64,000 nt of DNA from Sabellastarte sp. h YS-2021. Its lineage: Eukaryota; Annelida; Polychaeta; Sabellida; Sabellidae. This document shows positions 48,129-59,198 of this stretch, one piece after another. The notes under the pieces were generated by a model. The model was not told where the DNA came from, made no database searches, and worked only from the letters and a program-made list of their open reading frames with translations. The stretch lies in contig OZ024927.1 of assembly GCA_964017235.1 (NCBI GenBank), positions 20,355,160 to 20,419,159 on the forward strand, written 5' to 3'. The stretch's first letter is position 1; each line of letters starts with the position of its first letter. A program made the translations under genes and the position numbers.

Positions 48129-48314
48129 CTTCAGATCCCGAATCAGGCATCATGAGGACAGATATTGGTCTAGGGGAGACAAAACATGATGTATTTGTGA
48201 GAGCTTACTCGAGACACGACCCACTGCATGATGGTTATGAGATGGTGTCAGTAGATGGAGTGGACTTGCCTGTTGGAGTTGCAGTATGGGTTCGAGTTAG
48301 GGTTGTTAATAATG
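48129..48314 (+). CDS. Exon 26 of the large gene
   Basis: Phase 1 in and out. Encodes SDPESGIMRTDIGLGETKHD and ends GVAVWVRVRVVNN. One module split with exon 25; the DPESGI...IG motif is intact. Confidence 0.87.
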
Positions 48315-48528
48315 GTAAGCTTTTTTACATGAGTGTTTGACTTATATACATGTATTTTTTGTAGGATGTTTTTTATTATTTACATTCAGAGACACAATTT
48401 GCATACAATACCATTGCAAATATGGTATATTGGTAAACTTAGCTACAAATAATCTAAAACTCAAAGAAAACGCTCAAGATTTGAAATACTGAAGGAAGCC
48501 TATTAAATTTTCATTTTTTTTTTACCAG

Positions 48529-48706
48529 TGGAGATGCTGACAGCAGATCATGCAAAGCAGCCTCTGATGATGGACCCCACTCCGCCAGTAACCGGATCTG
48601 TATTAGATGGATATGTACCTCAGGTGGATCTGGATTATCAGCCAGAGGATGACAGGATGTGTGTTCAGTGGTACGACTGGTTTGATGCAGAGAGTGGAAT
48701 AGAAAG
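48529..48706 (+). CDS. Exon 27 of the large gene
   Basis: Phase 1 in, 2 out after ESGIER. Encodes MMDPTPPVTGSVLDG and MCVQWYDWFDAESGIER. The intron falls straight after ESGI-x-R, the same place as in exon 38. Confidence 0.88.
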
Positions 48707-48829
48707 GTGAGAGTTATAAGGAATATTATCTGCAGTAGATAGCGGTTAACCTCAAGTTTATAAATACTGTGGAACTTAAATTATGTGACATGTAGTCAGG
48801 TGTTCTTTTATTGTGGGTTTCTGTTTATA

Positions 48830-49195
48830 CATTAGACAAGATATATGAATTGTTACAACTTATTATTATGTGTACTTTTATATAATTGTGCTATTAAATT
48901 TCCATTGACAGCTATTCCCCAATTAAAAAATTATAGCTTAATAATGCTTAGTTTACCGATTAATGCTGTCATCTTGTTATTGAATTGTCTTGTTTTAATA
49001 CTTTATCTTTACATACATTTTCCTTGTCTTAGACATTATTTTCTCTACTTAAACATTATTTGGACCTTTGGACACTGCTTTAGACACTGATCTTTGTACT
49101 GTTTCACTGCTTCTGTATCTCGTGGTGTTGAAAACTATTTCCTCAGGCTGTGGGGTACAGACATCTCTGATGCTATTTTTAATATTAATGGCTTA
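48830..49195. repeat. Interspersed repeat pair, copy 2
   Basis: Homologous in block order to 27790-28140; fills most of intron 27 and ends about 50 bp before the exon 28 acceptor. Confidence 0.7.
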
Positions 49196-49245
49196 TATCA
49201 TATGAGGATGGTACTGGTGGTCAATGGGTATGGTTTCATTTTTAG

Positions 49246-49430
49246 GTTCCTGTGGGGAATTGGTACTTCACATAATACAACTGATGTGATGGAGTTCATG
49301 GAATACAGTCACTATGAGCGTTCTGCCTGTATAGACATTGCACTGAATCACAGTGACACCTACTACAACATTATCAGAGCTTACAACCAAGCCATTAACT
49401 CACGGGCTTCTCAGAAGTCATCTGATGGAG
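49246..49430 (+). CDS. Exon 28 of the large gene
   Basis: Phase 2 in, 1 out (GGA G|gtaata). Encodes FLWGIGTSHNTTDVMEF, the IGT...DV continuation of exon 27, then YYNIIRAYNQAINSRASQKS, the A-x-N of the G strand. Confidence 0.88.
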
Positions 49431-49792
49431 GTAATAGACATATAGTACAAATGATATGGCCATAAATGTAAAAAGACTGTACTCAATTTACTCAACAAGC
49501 AGTATTAAATCATACTACTAAACTAGTAATGCATGGGCCTTCCAGAAACTCTGGTTGTAGTGTTGGAAAAAAATTTTTCACTCCTGAGATTTTGGCATGA
49601 AGTTATCATTATTAACCATAAAACTATATTGTTCCTTTCAGTGGTCTTTACATTATAACCAGTAGAATAACTTGTCCCAATGAGTTCTCCAATTGTTGCT
49701 TTGACTTTTTAGACTATACTAGCATCTCCATTCATGTACAGACTAAATCCAGATGCAGATACTTTTGAATATATAAACTTCTTTACACACAG

Positions 49793-50049
49793 TTATGGTA
49801 GACATCACAGAACCTCTATCAGGCTGGGTGCATGATGGTCAGGTTCCCACAGAAGACATAGAGTACTCATCCCAAGCAGCCAGTGTATACTCTCATTGGG
49901 GAGATTTCTATGATCCAGAGAGTGGCATAGATGAGTACATTGTGACAATGTCTGTGAATGGAGAAGACAGGGAAGAGTTTGTTATGAGAGGAGATGAAGA
50001 ATACCTTGAGGATCATACACAACACCTTCAACATGCAGACTTTGTACAG
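49793..50049 (+). CDS. Exon 29 of the large gene
   Basis: Phase 1 in, 0 out (GTA CAG|gtcaga). Encodes VMVDITEPLSGWVHDGQVPT, then WGDFYDPESGIDEYIVTMSV: a complete A-to-C' part of a module. A donor-like 'ttttacaggtaagg' 54 bp downstream may be a single duplicate of the exon end. Confidence 0.89.
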
Positions 50050-50559
50050 GTCAGAGAATTTTGGTAGATCTTACACATTATCTTATACACACAGTTTTTA
50101 CAGGTAAGGGAATTAATACCTGATGACCAAACATTGTGCCAGAGATAATCTGAGAGCCATCAATGTACTTAATAGACATTTTTAGCTGCCTGAACAACAC
50201 ACAAAAAGATATGGTTGTTTTGAATTCATCATAAGAGAGATCTATATTTCATTTATAGTATATTTCATCAGATTATTATCCCATCGGTGTGCATTACCTG
50301 TGCATTAACAAACTCTAATAATAAATGCCATAATGGCCCTTGGACTCTTAATGATTAAAATTGTGCTGCTAAAAACCTATATTATTGTGTTATTGTCATC
50401 ATTCCATTCAAAGAGTGAGGTATCCTGGTACTGAAAACTCACTTTTAAGATTTTCAATATGGAGACCCTGGCAGTCATAGCCCTGGTCCAGTTTGTCTTT
50501 GGGTTGTTTAAGGCACACATGGAAATGGACTTTCAGTTTCGTCAATCCATCCCAAAAAG

Positions 50560-50840
50560 GCCATATGCAGGCGTGGTTTTGCCACGGCTGCACCAGTGGA
50601 ATGTAAAAGGCTCCCAATTAATGTCAGATCGCAATAGACCACTTCAAGCTTTAGAGGCCAACTCAAGGCCTATCTGCTTAGAATAGCTTACCCACTACCA
50701 TAGTCATCCTCCCCTGGTGGTTACTTACTGGGTTATGAGTTTGCTAGGTTTAAGGAGTGTCCCCTTTTTGGATTCCAGTAAATTAGAGGATCCTCATCAA
50801 TTTTGGGCTATATAAATGTTTCTGTTACACTCCTGTCACA
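50560..50840 (+). mobile_element. LINE 3' remnant (tail of RT ORF)
   Basis: Plus strand near 50,566-50,700 reads RRGFATAAPVECKRLPINVR, one stop, then FRGQLKAYLLRIAYPL. This is the usual LINE tail pattern G-x-R-x-F-x-x-A-A-P-x-x-W-N-x-L-P ... F-K-x-x-L-K-x-Y-L-F. The 3' part ends near 'ggctatataaatg'. Short and decayed; the family cannot be fixed. Confidence 0.65.
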
Positions 50841-51031
50841 AATGTTAGATGGCATTAATGTTAGACAATGACACAAAATATGTTTATGTAATAAATATAC
50901 ATTGGTATTTATAAACTAGGGTAACCTTAATGCATTTTTAAGAATAACATTAATGCCATCTAACATTAGTGATACAGGTGCACTATTATAATTCACTCAT
51001 TGTTTACATATTGGATTCTCTCTGTTTCTAG

Positions 51032-51239
51032 ATCACTGTCCAGGCAGAGAACGGAGCCACCCTGAAGAACCAAAGTGAATCTAGTGGCTATGTCATTGAC
51101 CTGACCCCACCCGATGTGGTGTTCCTCAGGGACCATCCCCAGGAACTGAGATATCAAGTCAGTGACTCCAAAATCTACGCCCACTGGCAGTTTGAAGACC
51201 AAGAGTCACATATCAAAGAATACAGGCTCCGAATTCTGG
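51032..51239 (+). CDS. Exon 30 of the large gene
   Basis: Phase 0 in, 1 out (CTG G|gtattt). Begins ITVQAENGATLKNQ, the G strand completing exon 29. Then YVIDLTPPDVVFLRD opens a new module, followed by HWQFEDQESHIKEYRLRI. Confidence 0.88.
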
Positions 51240-52556
51240 GTATTTAATTTGTGCAGTGATTCTTGCTAATATCCTGCTTCATTATTATTAGATAAATTGG
51301 TATTTCTACAAAAAACTCTTGTGATGAATTCAAATCATTTTTGATTTATTTGAGACACTAATATCACCAAACAATGTTGTGCAGTGCTATAATATTGGTT
51401 ACCACTACCATCTGTCAATGTTTGACAAACTTGCTTTAAAATGTATTTCTAAAATTTACTCTGCCTACCCAGTTCCTCGTATATGATATCCCTGTCAATA
51501 AAATAAAAAAAATATTCTTTTAATGTTTCTCTGTAAACTTGGGTGCATATTCACCATTGTTTAAATTCTTATAATTATGGTTGTTTTTTACTAGGAAAGC
51601 AAAGAAGAAATAGTTTGTAAATCCATAGATTTTTTTAATTTTTAGATATATTGTTTTAATATTGACAAATTACCTTAGATACAATAGTTGTTCAGAAAGA
51701 GGCAGTATTAGTATTTTAGTCGTTGATAAACATAAAGTTTTTGTTTTATAGAAACTGTCAATATGTCTATCAATAATTAATTTATAGTAAATATGAAAAA
51801 TGCTAATTCTTATACAATAAGTCAATAAGAATAATTTTACTAAATACAAAGAACAAGAACCAAGACCATCTAAAAGGATACCAGTAACTTAAATACTACA
51901 CAGTGGTGGGTTATGTAGTATCCTCATGTTCACCTGAAAATTGCTTATTAGCTGAACCTATTCAAATTCCAGACTTGCACTTGTTCTTTGCCATTTGGAA
52001 TAGGAACTTTGCTGATTGGGATTATTTTTCAAATTTTTCATAAACTATGGTCAATCTTCATCAGATCGTGCATTTGGAAACTAATCACAAATCTGTCATA
52101 AATCTATCTTAACATTTGTACAGCAATCTTCTGGATCTTAACTGAATCCCATCTATTTTATAGTACTTTGTAAGGTTTGTAACCCATTTGGGAGGAAACA
52201 GGAATATTGCCAGGAACCAACTGGATGAATTGGGAAACAATCATAATGTTTTCGGGAACCAGTTGGAAGCTTTTAAGACCCTATAGCAATATTAATAGAA
52301 AAGTTATTGATAAAATATTGTGATTTCCATCCAACAGTCATGAGTGGTTTATATTGTCCAATCAGGAGCTATTTTGACAATCCAACCACAAATATGGAAC
52401 ATCCCCAGAAGAGTCCTGGATTGCATCCATGTGCTTTCATACTTAATTTCCAGTAACTATGTGGAAATTTTATTCTGTGTGTCATGCACATTATGTACAA
52501 TATTTAAATTGCATGCTCAAAACGTTGCTGTTATTGTGTTGTTTATGTAATCACAG
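51240..52556. other. Intron 30, no recognised element
   Basis: Very AT-rich; no repeat, RNA gene or supported ORF seen. Confidence 0.5.
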
Positions 52557-52786
52557 AAAACAAACAAGGCAACACCTTTCATATGTGGCCTGAGGATACA
52601 AAGTATAAGATCTATACACCCAGAGACATCACAGACACTGAGTTTGAGGAAACAATTGACAACCTACAACTGGAAAATGGAGTAAAATACTCGCTGGAAG
52701 TCACAGCTATCAATAAAGCAGTGCTTGGGAGTAAACAGAACTCTCTTGGGGTGATAGTAGATACCACTCCTCCTGTAATGTCTAAG
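52557..52786 (+). CDS. Exon 31 of the large gene
   Basis: Phase 1 in, 0 out (AAG|gtgggt). Encodes ENKQGNTFHMWPEDTKYKIY, then YSLEVTAINKAVLGSKQNSL and GVIVDTTPPVMSK, closing one module and opening the next. Confidence 0.89.
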
Positions 52787-53107
52787 GTGGGTGTGACTTA
52801 TCTGGAAATTTGAAATAATAGGAAAACTTCTGAGGGACACATGCAAAAAATATATCACAAATGAAAATGAATATACATCATGAGTGTGTAGCACTACAAG
52901 TATATTGTAAATCTTCATGACTGATGAAATTTTTAGTATATATTTTGTTTTGAGGGATGATACTCTTTTGTATGAAGCATAAATAAATCATACACATTTC
53001 AGCTCCATTATCTTATCAGACCATATCATAGGACCCTTTTTTGCATTTAATGTCTGGTTCCCTCTGATAGATTTAAAATGGTAACTATGGAGCAAATGCT
53101 CCTTTCA

Positions 53108-53225
53108 GATCCTCAGTTGTCTAGTGGTTAGCAAATTTGGTATCTGACCACAGGATGCCAACTCTGTACGATTTTGACTCCCACATGGGGCAATTCCGAC
53201 TGCCTATGGCGGTTGAACGGGACCT
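53108..53225 (+). mobile_element. tRNA-derived SINE fragment
   Basis: 'cagttgtctagtggttagca' matches box A of Glu/Asp-like tRNAs. 'ccacaggatgcca' and 'gattttgactccc' follow at the tRNA anticodon-arm and box B distances, with box B partly mutated. It does not fold as a full tRNA, so it is scored as a SINE head. Confidence 0.6.
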
Positions 53226-53332
53226 TACATCCTAACTTTGTGTCTTTGAATCACAAAGTAGAAATTGTTGCATATTTGACTCTTGCATTGAAAGAATGAA
53301 CATTGATTTTGCTTCCTTTTTGCGATGTTTAG

Positions 53333-53483
53333 ATTTACATTGGAAACTATGGAGCAGATGAGGACCTCAATGATAACAGTGAGATTATACATGATGATCA
53401 TCGTGGTATTCAAGCATCATGGGTGGGATACGACCATGAAAGTGGCATCATCAGATTCATGCTGGCTGTTGGAACTTATGAAG
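53333..53483 (+). CDS. Exon 32 of the large gene
   Basis: Phase 0 in, 1 out (GAA G|gtaaga). Encodes IYIGNYGADEDLNDNSEIIH, then WVGYDHESGIIRFMLAVGT, a clear W...D-x-ESGI...GT motif. Confidence 0.88.
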
Positions 53484-53627
53484 GTAAGATAAATTCTTTT
53501 ACAGTATGGACTTAATTGCATTTTATTGCAAGAAGTTTTCAAAAGTTTCAAACTGTCTAAATATAATTACTACTAAAGTTGTAACAAATGTTAGGTTGGT
53601 ATACTTCACTGACATTCTATCTTTTAG

Positions 53628-53762
53628 GGGACACTTCTGTAACTGGGGGATACAGAGACTTTGGTACTGAAGCAGATGGTTACATTGATGGTATCCTGCT
53701 TAATGTGACAGCTGAAACAGGAGAACTTTACTATGTATCTATATATGCTGTGAATGGGGCAG
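53628..53762 (+). CDS. Exon 33 of the large gene
   Basis: Phase 1 in and out (135 nt, so skippable in frame). Encodes GDTSVTGGYRDFGTEADGYI, then LYYVSIYAVNGA, the F/G strands. Confidence 0.86.
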
Positions 53763-54291
53763 GTATACACTTTACAATGTTTTACAAACCTGTGAGTAGT
53801 TATGTAGCTATGTAAGAGCGATCTAAGAGGCAGAAATGATCATACATTTTAATATCTTTTTGCCTGTTTTCAATGAAACACACAAAAAGTGATGTCTAAC
53901 AATGTTTTCATATTGCTGTGTGTCTATTTATGATGTTAACATGACCCAGTTCTTTTTAACTTCATTTAAATAACAAAATTTTAATTAAAGAAGTAAATCA
54001 TAGTTATAACATGTAATTTTAAATTTCTAGGTTACTGATTAATCCATTACAGAGGTTTGTGCTACATGTAATCATATAATTGGTTTCAGCATGTAACAGG
54101 ATGCCTTCTGATATTGGTAGCTACATATTAGCCTTTAAATAATAATGTCATTACAGGGGTATACACTTCATAATGTCCTCAGTATTGGAAGTTGAGCAAG
54201 TCTCAGTATTATGTTGCAAACCAATGATTGTTCTCTAAGTTCTAAATTCGGCAATTTTCATAATATTATTCTATTATATTTTACTCAACAG

Positions 54292-54628
54292 GGGTTAAAT
54301 CTGAGGTCATCAACTCTCGACCCATCCATGTGTATGGTGAGAACACACCAGGCATTGTTTACGATGGCCGTGAACTGTATGTAGACAAAGACTACTCCAC
54401 AGATAAAGTCACAGTGGGTATCAGTTTCCAAGGTTTTGACAGTCCAGCTTGTGGTATTCGTAGTTATGAGTGGGCCCTAGGCAGCCAACCTGGATACTCT
54501 GATATCCTTCCATATTCATCATATGGGATTGTGATGTTGAATGAGTCTCATGCAATCACTGAAATACATTTACCTCTGGAACATGGAGATATTCTATATG
54601 CATCAGTCAGGGCTCATACAGGACACAG
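54292..54628 (+). CDS. Exon 34 of the large gene
   Basis: Phase 1 in, 2 out (CAC AG|gtaaga). Encodes GVKSEVINSRPIHVYGENTP and FQGFDSPACGIRSYEWALGS, where DSPACGI replaces DPESGI, then a long strand region ending LYASVRAHTGH. An almost complete module in one exon. Confidence 0.89.
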
Positions 54629-55115
54629 GTAAGAACATCTATCTGTATAATATTTTAAATTTACTATCCAAAGCAAGTCGTATATGACCTATATTAGCAA
54701 AATCATGAGAACATTCAGGAATTTTACAAAATTGCTGGTTAAGCGTATATGTATGCATAAACATTCCATGAAGATAAACTAAATATTCACACTAGCACAT
54801 TTGGTAATATACCTACCTATCTCTTTGATCATAGTATGTATATTTAGTCAGGATGAAGAAGACCAAAACAATTAATTGAATTTATTCCTGTCAGCCTTAA
54901 ATCATTAGACATAAAATTCGAATAACTTTGGAGCAGAAACTTCCAAATTCTGTTGATGCATATGGTTAGTTGTAAGCATATTTTCATGAAAATATCAGAG
55001 TCAGTGAGACTTTATTATGATTTTCAGTTAGAATCAATAGTATGCAGATGTTTTTGATCATTAAAACATACTATAATTGGTAACTCATTTCATTTTTCCA
55101 ATTTGGCCCATGCAG

Positions 55116-55309
55116 ATGCAGTGAGGACATCCTTCACTCTTGCTCTGATGGGATCCTGATTGATATCAGACCTCCAGACGTGGTGTTTGTGACACTGGGA
55201 GAGTTTGGTAATGACACAGACAGTGAAATCACTCATCAGGGGGCGAGTCTGTTCCAGATGGAGTACGATTCCATCGCACTGGCCTGGAACACGACTGATG
55301 ATGCTGCAG
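55116..55309 (+). CDS. Exon 35 of the large gene
   Basis: Phase 2 in, 1 out (GCA G|gtgact). Encodes CSEDILHSCSDGILIDIRPP, then DVVFVTLGEFGNDTDSEI and YDSIALAWNTTDDAA. The paired cysteines near the start could lock the G strand. Confidence 0.87.
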
Positions 55310-55963
55310 GTGACTATTGTTATTAAAGATTACATCTTAGCAGCCAAGGTATAAAAAGTGACTTTATGTAATATAACTAACTCCCACTTCTTACCGAATA
55401 TGCATGACATCAGTTGTTACACACATATGAAATAGGGTCTTTAGATAGAATGTAGCTTCCCTAAAGTAGATTACAAATACAGCTCAGGAGCTGACTGGAT
55501 TATAATGTAATTTATTCTTACATAATAGGCTAATATTTATCAAGACACAAAAAGTCATAATTACAGAAATAACTTCTCTTTATTAGAGTGGAATATAGGT
55601 TATGATGACATAAGAGAACTCAACACCTTTGAGTATTAAACCTGTTTCACTTGTGTGTTGTAATTGTGTGATTGTTGTTTGATAATTTTCTCCTGTAATG
55701 TTGTCCTTAATTTGTATGACATGTTTTGGTGTGACAGTTCCTAAAGTAATTTTGCAACATAAATTAGTAATACCATTATCATAAATAAAGGAATATATGA
55801 AATGTCATTTAGAATTATAATCAAGCTTTGTATTACAGATTGAAGGCTATCTCTAGGGACCCATCAACTGATAAGGGAAAACAATTAACTTTCTCAGTCT
55901 TGTATGTCTTAATGTATTTATGATAAAATGAATCTGTTACAACTCATTATGCCTTTATAACAG

Positions 55964-56189
55964 GTGCACTGAATGACACTTGGATGGCTGGAACTCTTCC
56001 ACTGGAGGATGACAAATATCCTGCTACCTTGTCGACAGACAGACAGATCCCCATCAGGGCAGTTACCATGGAAGCAGGAGAGACTATTATATTTTCTGTC
56101 ATAGCAACAGATCTGGCAGGAAATGTAAGAGAGGCAGTGGCTCCAGCTTTAACTGTGGATGTGACAGAACCATTGATTGAAGGATTCAG
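55964..56189 (+). CDS. Exon 36 of the large gene
   Basis: Phase 1 in, 2 out (TTC AG|gttgtt). Encodes GALNDTWMAGTLPLEDDKYP, then IIFSVIATDLAGNVREAVAP and TVDVTEPLIEG. The ATDLAGN G-strand motif is shared with many FN3/Ig-like repeats. The frame stays open for 160 nt past the donor, so a longer form cannot be excluded. Confidence 0.86.
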
Positions 56190-56409
56190 GTTGTTTTTAT
56201 TTCAGAATTTAAAGTTACAACTTGTCGTAGATTATAAACTAAGCAAAAGATTTGAGACAGTGACTTCAGGTTTAATTGTGCACATGAGCATGTTAGTGTT
56301 TGAAAGATTTCAAATGTATAAGGCAAAGAAATTAAACTTACAGCATGAGTAATTGCAGTATTAATTAAGTACCAGTATTTTATAATATTGTATTACCCAT
56401 ATCTCCTCA

Positions 56410-57040
56410 GCTTTCTTTGTACAGATTGTACGTCCAGTATATTTATGCAGTGAAAAGTGACTTATACCAATTTCTGCTATCTTTACATATACAGCTTACA
56501 GAATACTTCTTCTTTGTTCATTAGATGTATACATGCAGCGAACAGTGAATTGCAGCAATTTTTAATATCTTTAGAAACACAGAATACTTTTCCACTGTTC
56601 ATTGTATTCATTAAGTGAATAGAATTTGTTCCAATTTTGCACCGAATACTTATTCAGTATTCATTGTGTTCGTACAGTAGAAAGTGAACTGTACCAATTT
56701 ATACACTATAGGTACACAGAATACCTCTTCCCATTCATTGGATTCATAAAGTTGATGATATTTGTTCAAAGTTTTACTCTTTTAGGTTCACAGAATACTT
56801 ATCCCGATTTATTGGATTGATTAATAAGATACTATTTGTTCCAATTTATACTCTCTTTAGGTACACAGAATACTTATCCCCGGTTCATTGGATTCATAAA
56901 GTAGATGCTATTTGTTCCAATTTTTACTCTCTTTAGGTACGCAGAATATTTATCCCTCTGCTCAATGGATTCATTAAGTGGATAATATTCACTCCAATTT
57001 TTACTCTTTTTAGGTGCACAGAATACTTATCCCCTGTCCA
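56410..57040. repeat. Junction-derived tandem repeat at the acceptor of exon 37
   Basis: The unit 'ccaatttttactctctttag' + 'gtacacagaatacttatccc' straddles an intron 3' end and the exon start. The true acceptor AG ends at 57013. Acceptor-like copies end at 56936, 56860, 56785 and 56711 (spacing 74-77 bp), with more degenerate copies up to about 56,410. Roughly eight units, each with its own polypyrimidine tract and AG. Confidence 0.92.
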
Positions 57041-57239
57041 GACTGAAGTCTCCTGTGAATGGACACACACACTGGACCCTGAGAGTCCCTTGGTAGAGCA
57101 GAGGTTGGCCATTGGTGAGCAACAGCTACAGGACCAAATTGTGGCTTTTGAGACAGTTCCTTATGGACAGTACAACTGGAAGAGAAGTTTAAACAGTGAA
57201 AATCTATTGAATAAAACCAGAGCCTTTGTTACCTTGCAG
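57014..57239 (+). CDS. Exon 37 of the large gene, bracketed by junction repeats
   Basis: Phase 2 in, 0 out (TTG CAG|gtgtgt). Encodes CTEYLSPVQTEVSCEWTHTL and DPESPLVEQRLAIGEQQLQD, a diverged W...DPES...IG motif, then TRAFVTLQ. Both the first approximately 20 and last approximately 30 nt are amplified as tandem repeats in the neighbouring introns. Confidence 0.87.
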
Positions 57240-57480
57240 GTGTGTTATAAATCAGAGTTTTTTCACCTTAACAGTTGTGTTATAAACCTATCTCACCTCA
57301 CCGGTGTGTTTTAAAACCAGAGATTTTCTCACCTTTTAAGTGTTTAAAAAACCATAGACTCTGTAACATTACAGGTATTATAAATATCGGACAATTGTCA
57401 CCTTTCAGGTGTGTTGTGAAAACATTGCTTTTGTCACTTCATAGGTGTGTTACCAGAGCTTTGACCTTTAGGCTATGAGG
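57205..57480. repeat. Junction-derived tandem repeat at the donor of exon 37
   Basis: The unit 'aaaaccagagcctttgttac' + 'cttgcag' + 'gtgtgttat' spans the true donor at 57240. Donor-like copies occur at 57304, 57375, 57409 and 57445, with degenerate ones near 57,274 and 57,338. The unit is about 34-36 bp. Confidence 0.88.
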
Positions 57481-57859
57481 CTATACATTACAACTGATCA
57501 ATTATCTTAAATTTGTCTTATGATTAGCACCTGTAATCTACTGAAATTTTATAATGCTATCCAGAGAGAGCCTGTTGTGAGAAACAAATATCACAACAAA
57601 TATTATATCTGTTGACATACTGTAATGGTATTATCAGCCACATAGAAATACCAAATGTAAAATTCACTTCCTTTTGACCAAGAAAATGGCTCCTATTTTC
57701 AAAAGGTGAAGGTAATTTTGGTGAAACGAAGCATTAGCTGACTCTTGCTTATTTTATTATTGCATATTTATATAATTGTAAGGCAGCAAACTGTAAATAG
57801 CTGGCTTCTTTCACTCTATTAACAATAATACAAAACAGATAAAATTATATTATTTACAG

Positions 57860-58059
57860 GTGATCAATGCTGTGGGTCTTGTGAGGTCAGTGATTGCCAA
57901 ACTCACAATAGACACCACTGTCCCTGATATAGGTCAGGTCTTCATCACAACACCAGTGACCCCTGGAGAGGTCACTGAGGTCAAAGTCTGTCAGCAGTCA
58001 GTGTCCACTATGGAGGTCAGATGGGAAATGTTTGAGGACAAGGAATCTGGCATACAGAG
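57860..58059 (+). CDS. Exon 38 of the large gene
   Basis: Phase 0 in, 2 out after ESGIQR. Encodes VINAVGLVRSVIAKLTIDTT, then VRWEMFEDKESGIQR. Intron position and phase are identical to exon 27, showing that modules arose by duplication of exon pairs. Confidence 0.89.
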
Positions 58060-58119
58060 GTAGGTGTTTGGAGAATTATACCACAAAAGGCAAAATACAG
58101 AATATAATAGAAAAACTTC

Positions 58120-58245
58120 CAAAATGACATATACAGAAATAATGTATCATGAATGAAGGAAAATAATTATATTACACGAGTGCGTAGCACGAGTATTATA
58201 TTGTTAATATTCATAAGTAATATACTTTTTCTGTATATGTCTAAT
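58120..58245. repeat. Palindromic element with 'acacgagtgcgtagcacgag' core
   Basis: 'gacatatacagaaa' at the left and 'tttctgtatatgtc' at the right are inverted around a central palindromic core. Probably a small MITE or hairpin element. A related but decayed core occurs near 52,885. Confidence 0.6.
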
Positions 58246-58495
58246 AAAGGTTGTTTTACTTTTATTATCCACCATTTTGTATGATTTAAAAATTAAAAAT
58301 ATCCATATTTAAAGAGAAAATGTGAAAAAGGCTGTCATATTTACAGGGGCATTTGAAAACTCGATATTTATCTTGCAATTCTTCAGCCATTTCTGCATGG
58401 ATTTTTATGCAACTACAATGGGCAGAAGCTGACAGCGCTAAAAGACAACCTTTCTAATGACATGTACTACATATTTGTAAATATAGAGTAAGAAA

Positions 58496-58710
58496 TCTAA
58501 AATTCGCCACATATCTGAAATTCGCCACATGTGAAAATACTAATAAAATAAATGAATTCTGGTGAGATTTGTTGACTGTATAGTAAATTAAGACTTTTTG
58601 AACTGAAAAATACTAATTTTTAGACAAAAACATCATTTTCTTCATAAAATTAACTAAGGTTTTAGAGGTGGCGAATTTTAGATTCCTGGCGAATTTTAGA
58701 TTTCTTACTC
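58496..58710. mobile_element. 215-bp MITE with 24-bp perfect terminal inverted repeats
   Basis: The left end begins GAGTAAGAAATCTAAAATTC and the right end is its exact reverse complement over 24 bp (58496-58519 and 58687-58710). TA flanks both sides, fitting a Tc1/mariner-type TA target duplication. The inner part of each inverted repeat is duplicated once beside each end. No coding capacity. Confidence 0.88.
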
Positions 58711-59198
58711 TAACCTGCTCTGTATATCCCTTTGTACGGGTCAAATACAACACAGTAGATAATAAATTGTAACTGACAGGATATAAAGCACAGAGTTTAT
58801 AAAGGATATCGATCATACAGTTTAAGATGTTTGTTGCTGACAGGATGCAAAACACAGAGTTAGATGAAGGGATGGTTATCAACCTTAAGGGTCAGCATGT
58901 GTTATAAGCATTGATATTAGCGGGAATATTAGTGGAAAATATTTGAAAGCACTTAAATTTTAAAAACTTAATTGATTTTATGAATACTACAGTTTTTCAA
59001 CACATGACCCAACTAATATGTAATTTTCGATATCCGTAATGTCCCACACCTAGAGGAAACATGCGCAAGTTTTGCAATTAGGCAATTTTCAAAATTCGAT
59101 AATCTGTTACAAATTGCACCATAAATATCAGATAAAGTCTTCTTCCTTAATATTTGAGTGTATTTATTGACAAAGAGAATATATTTTTTGTATTTCAG

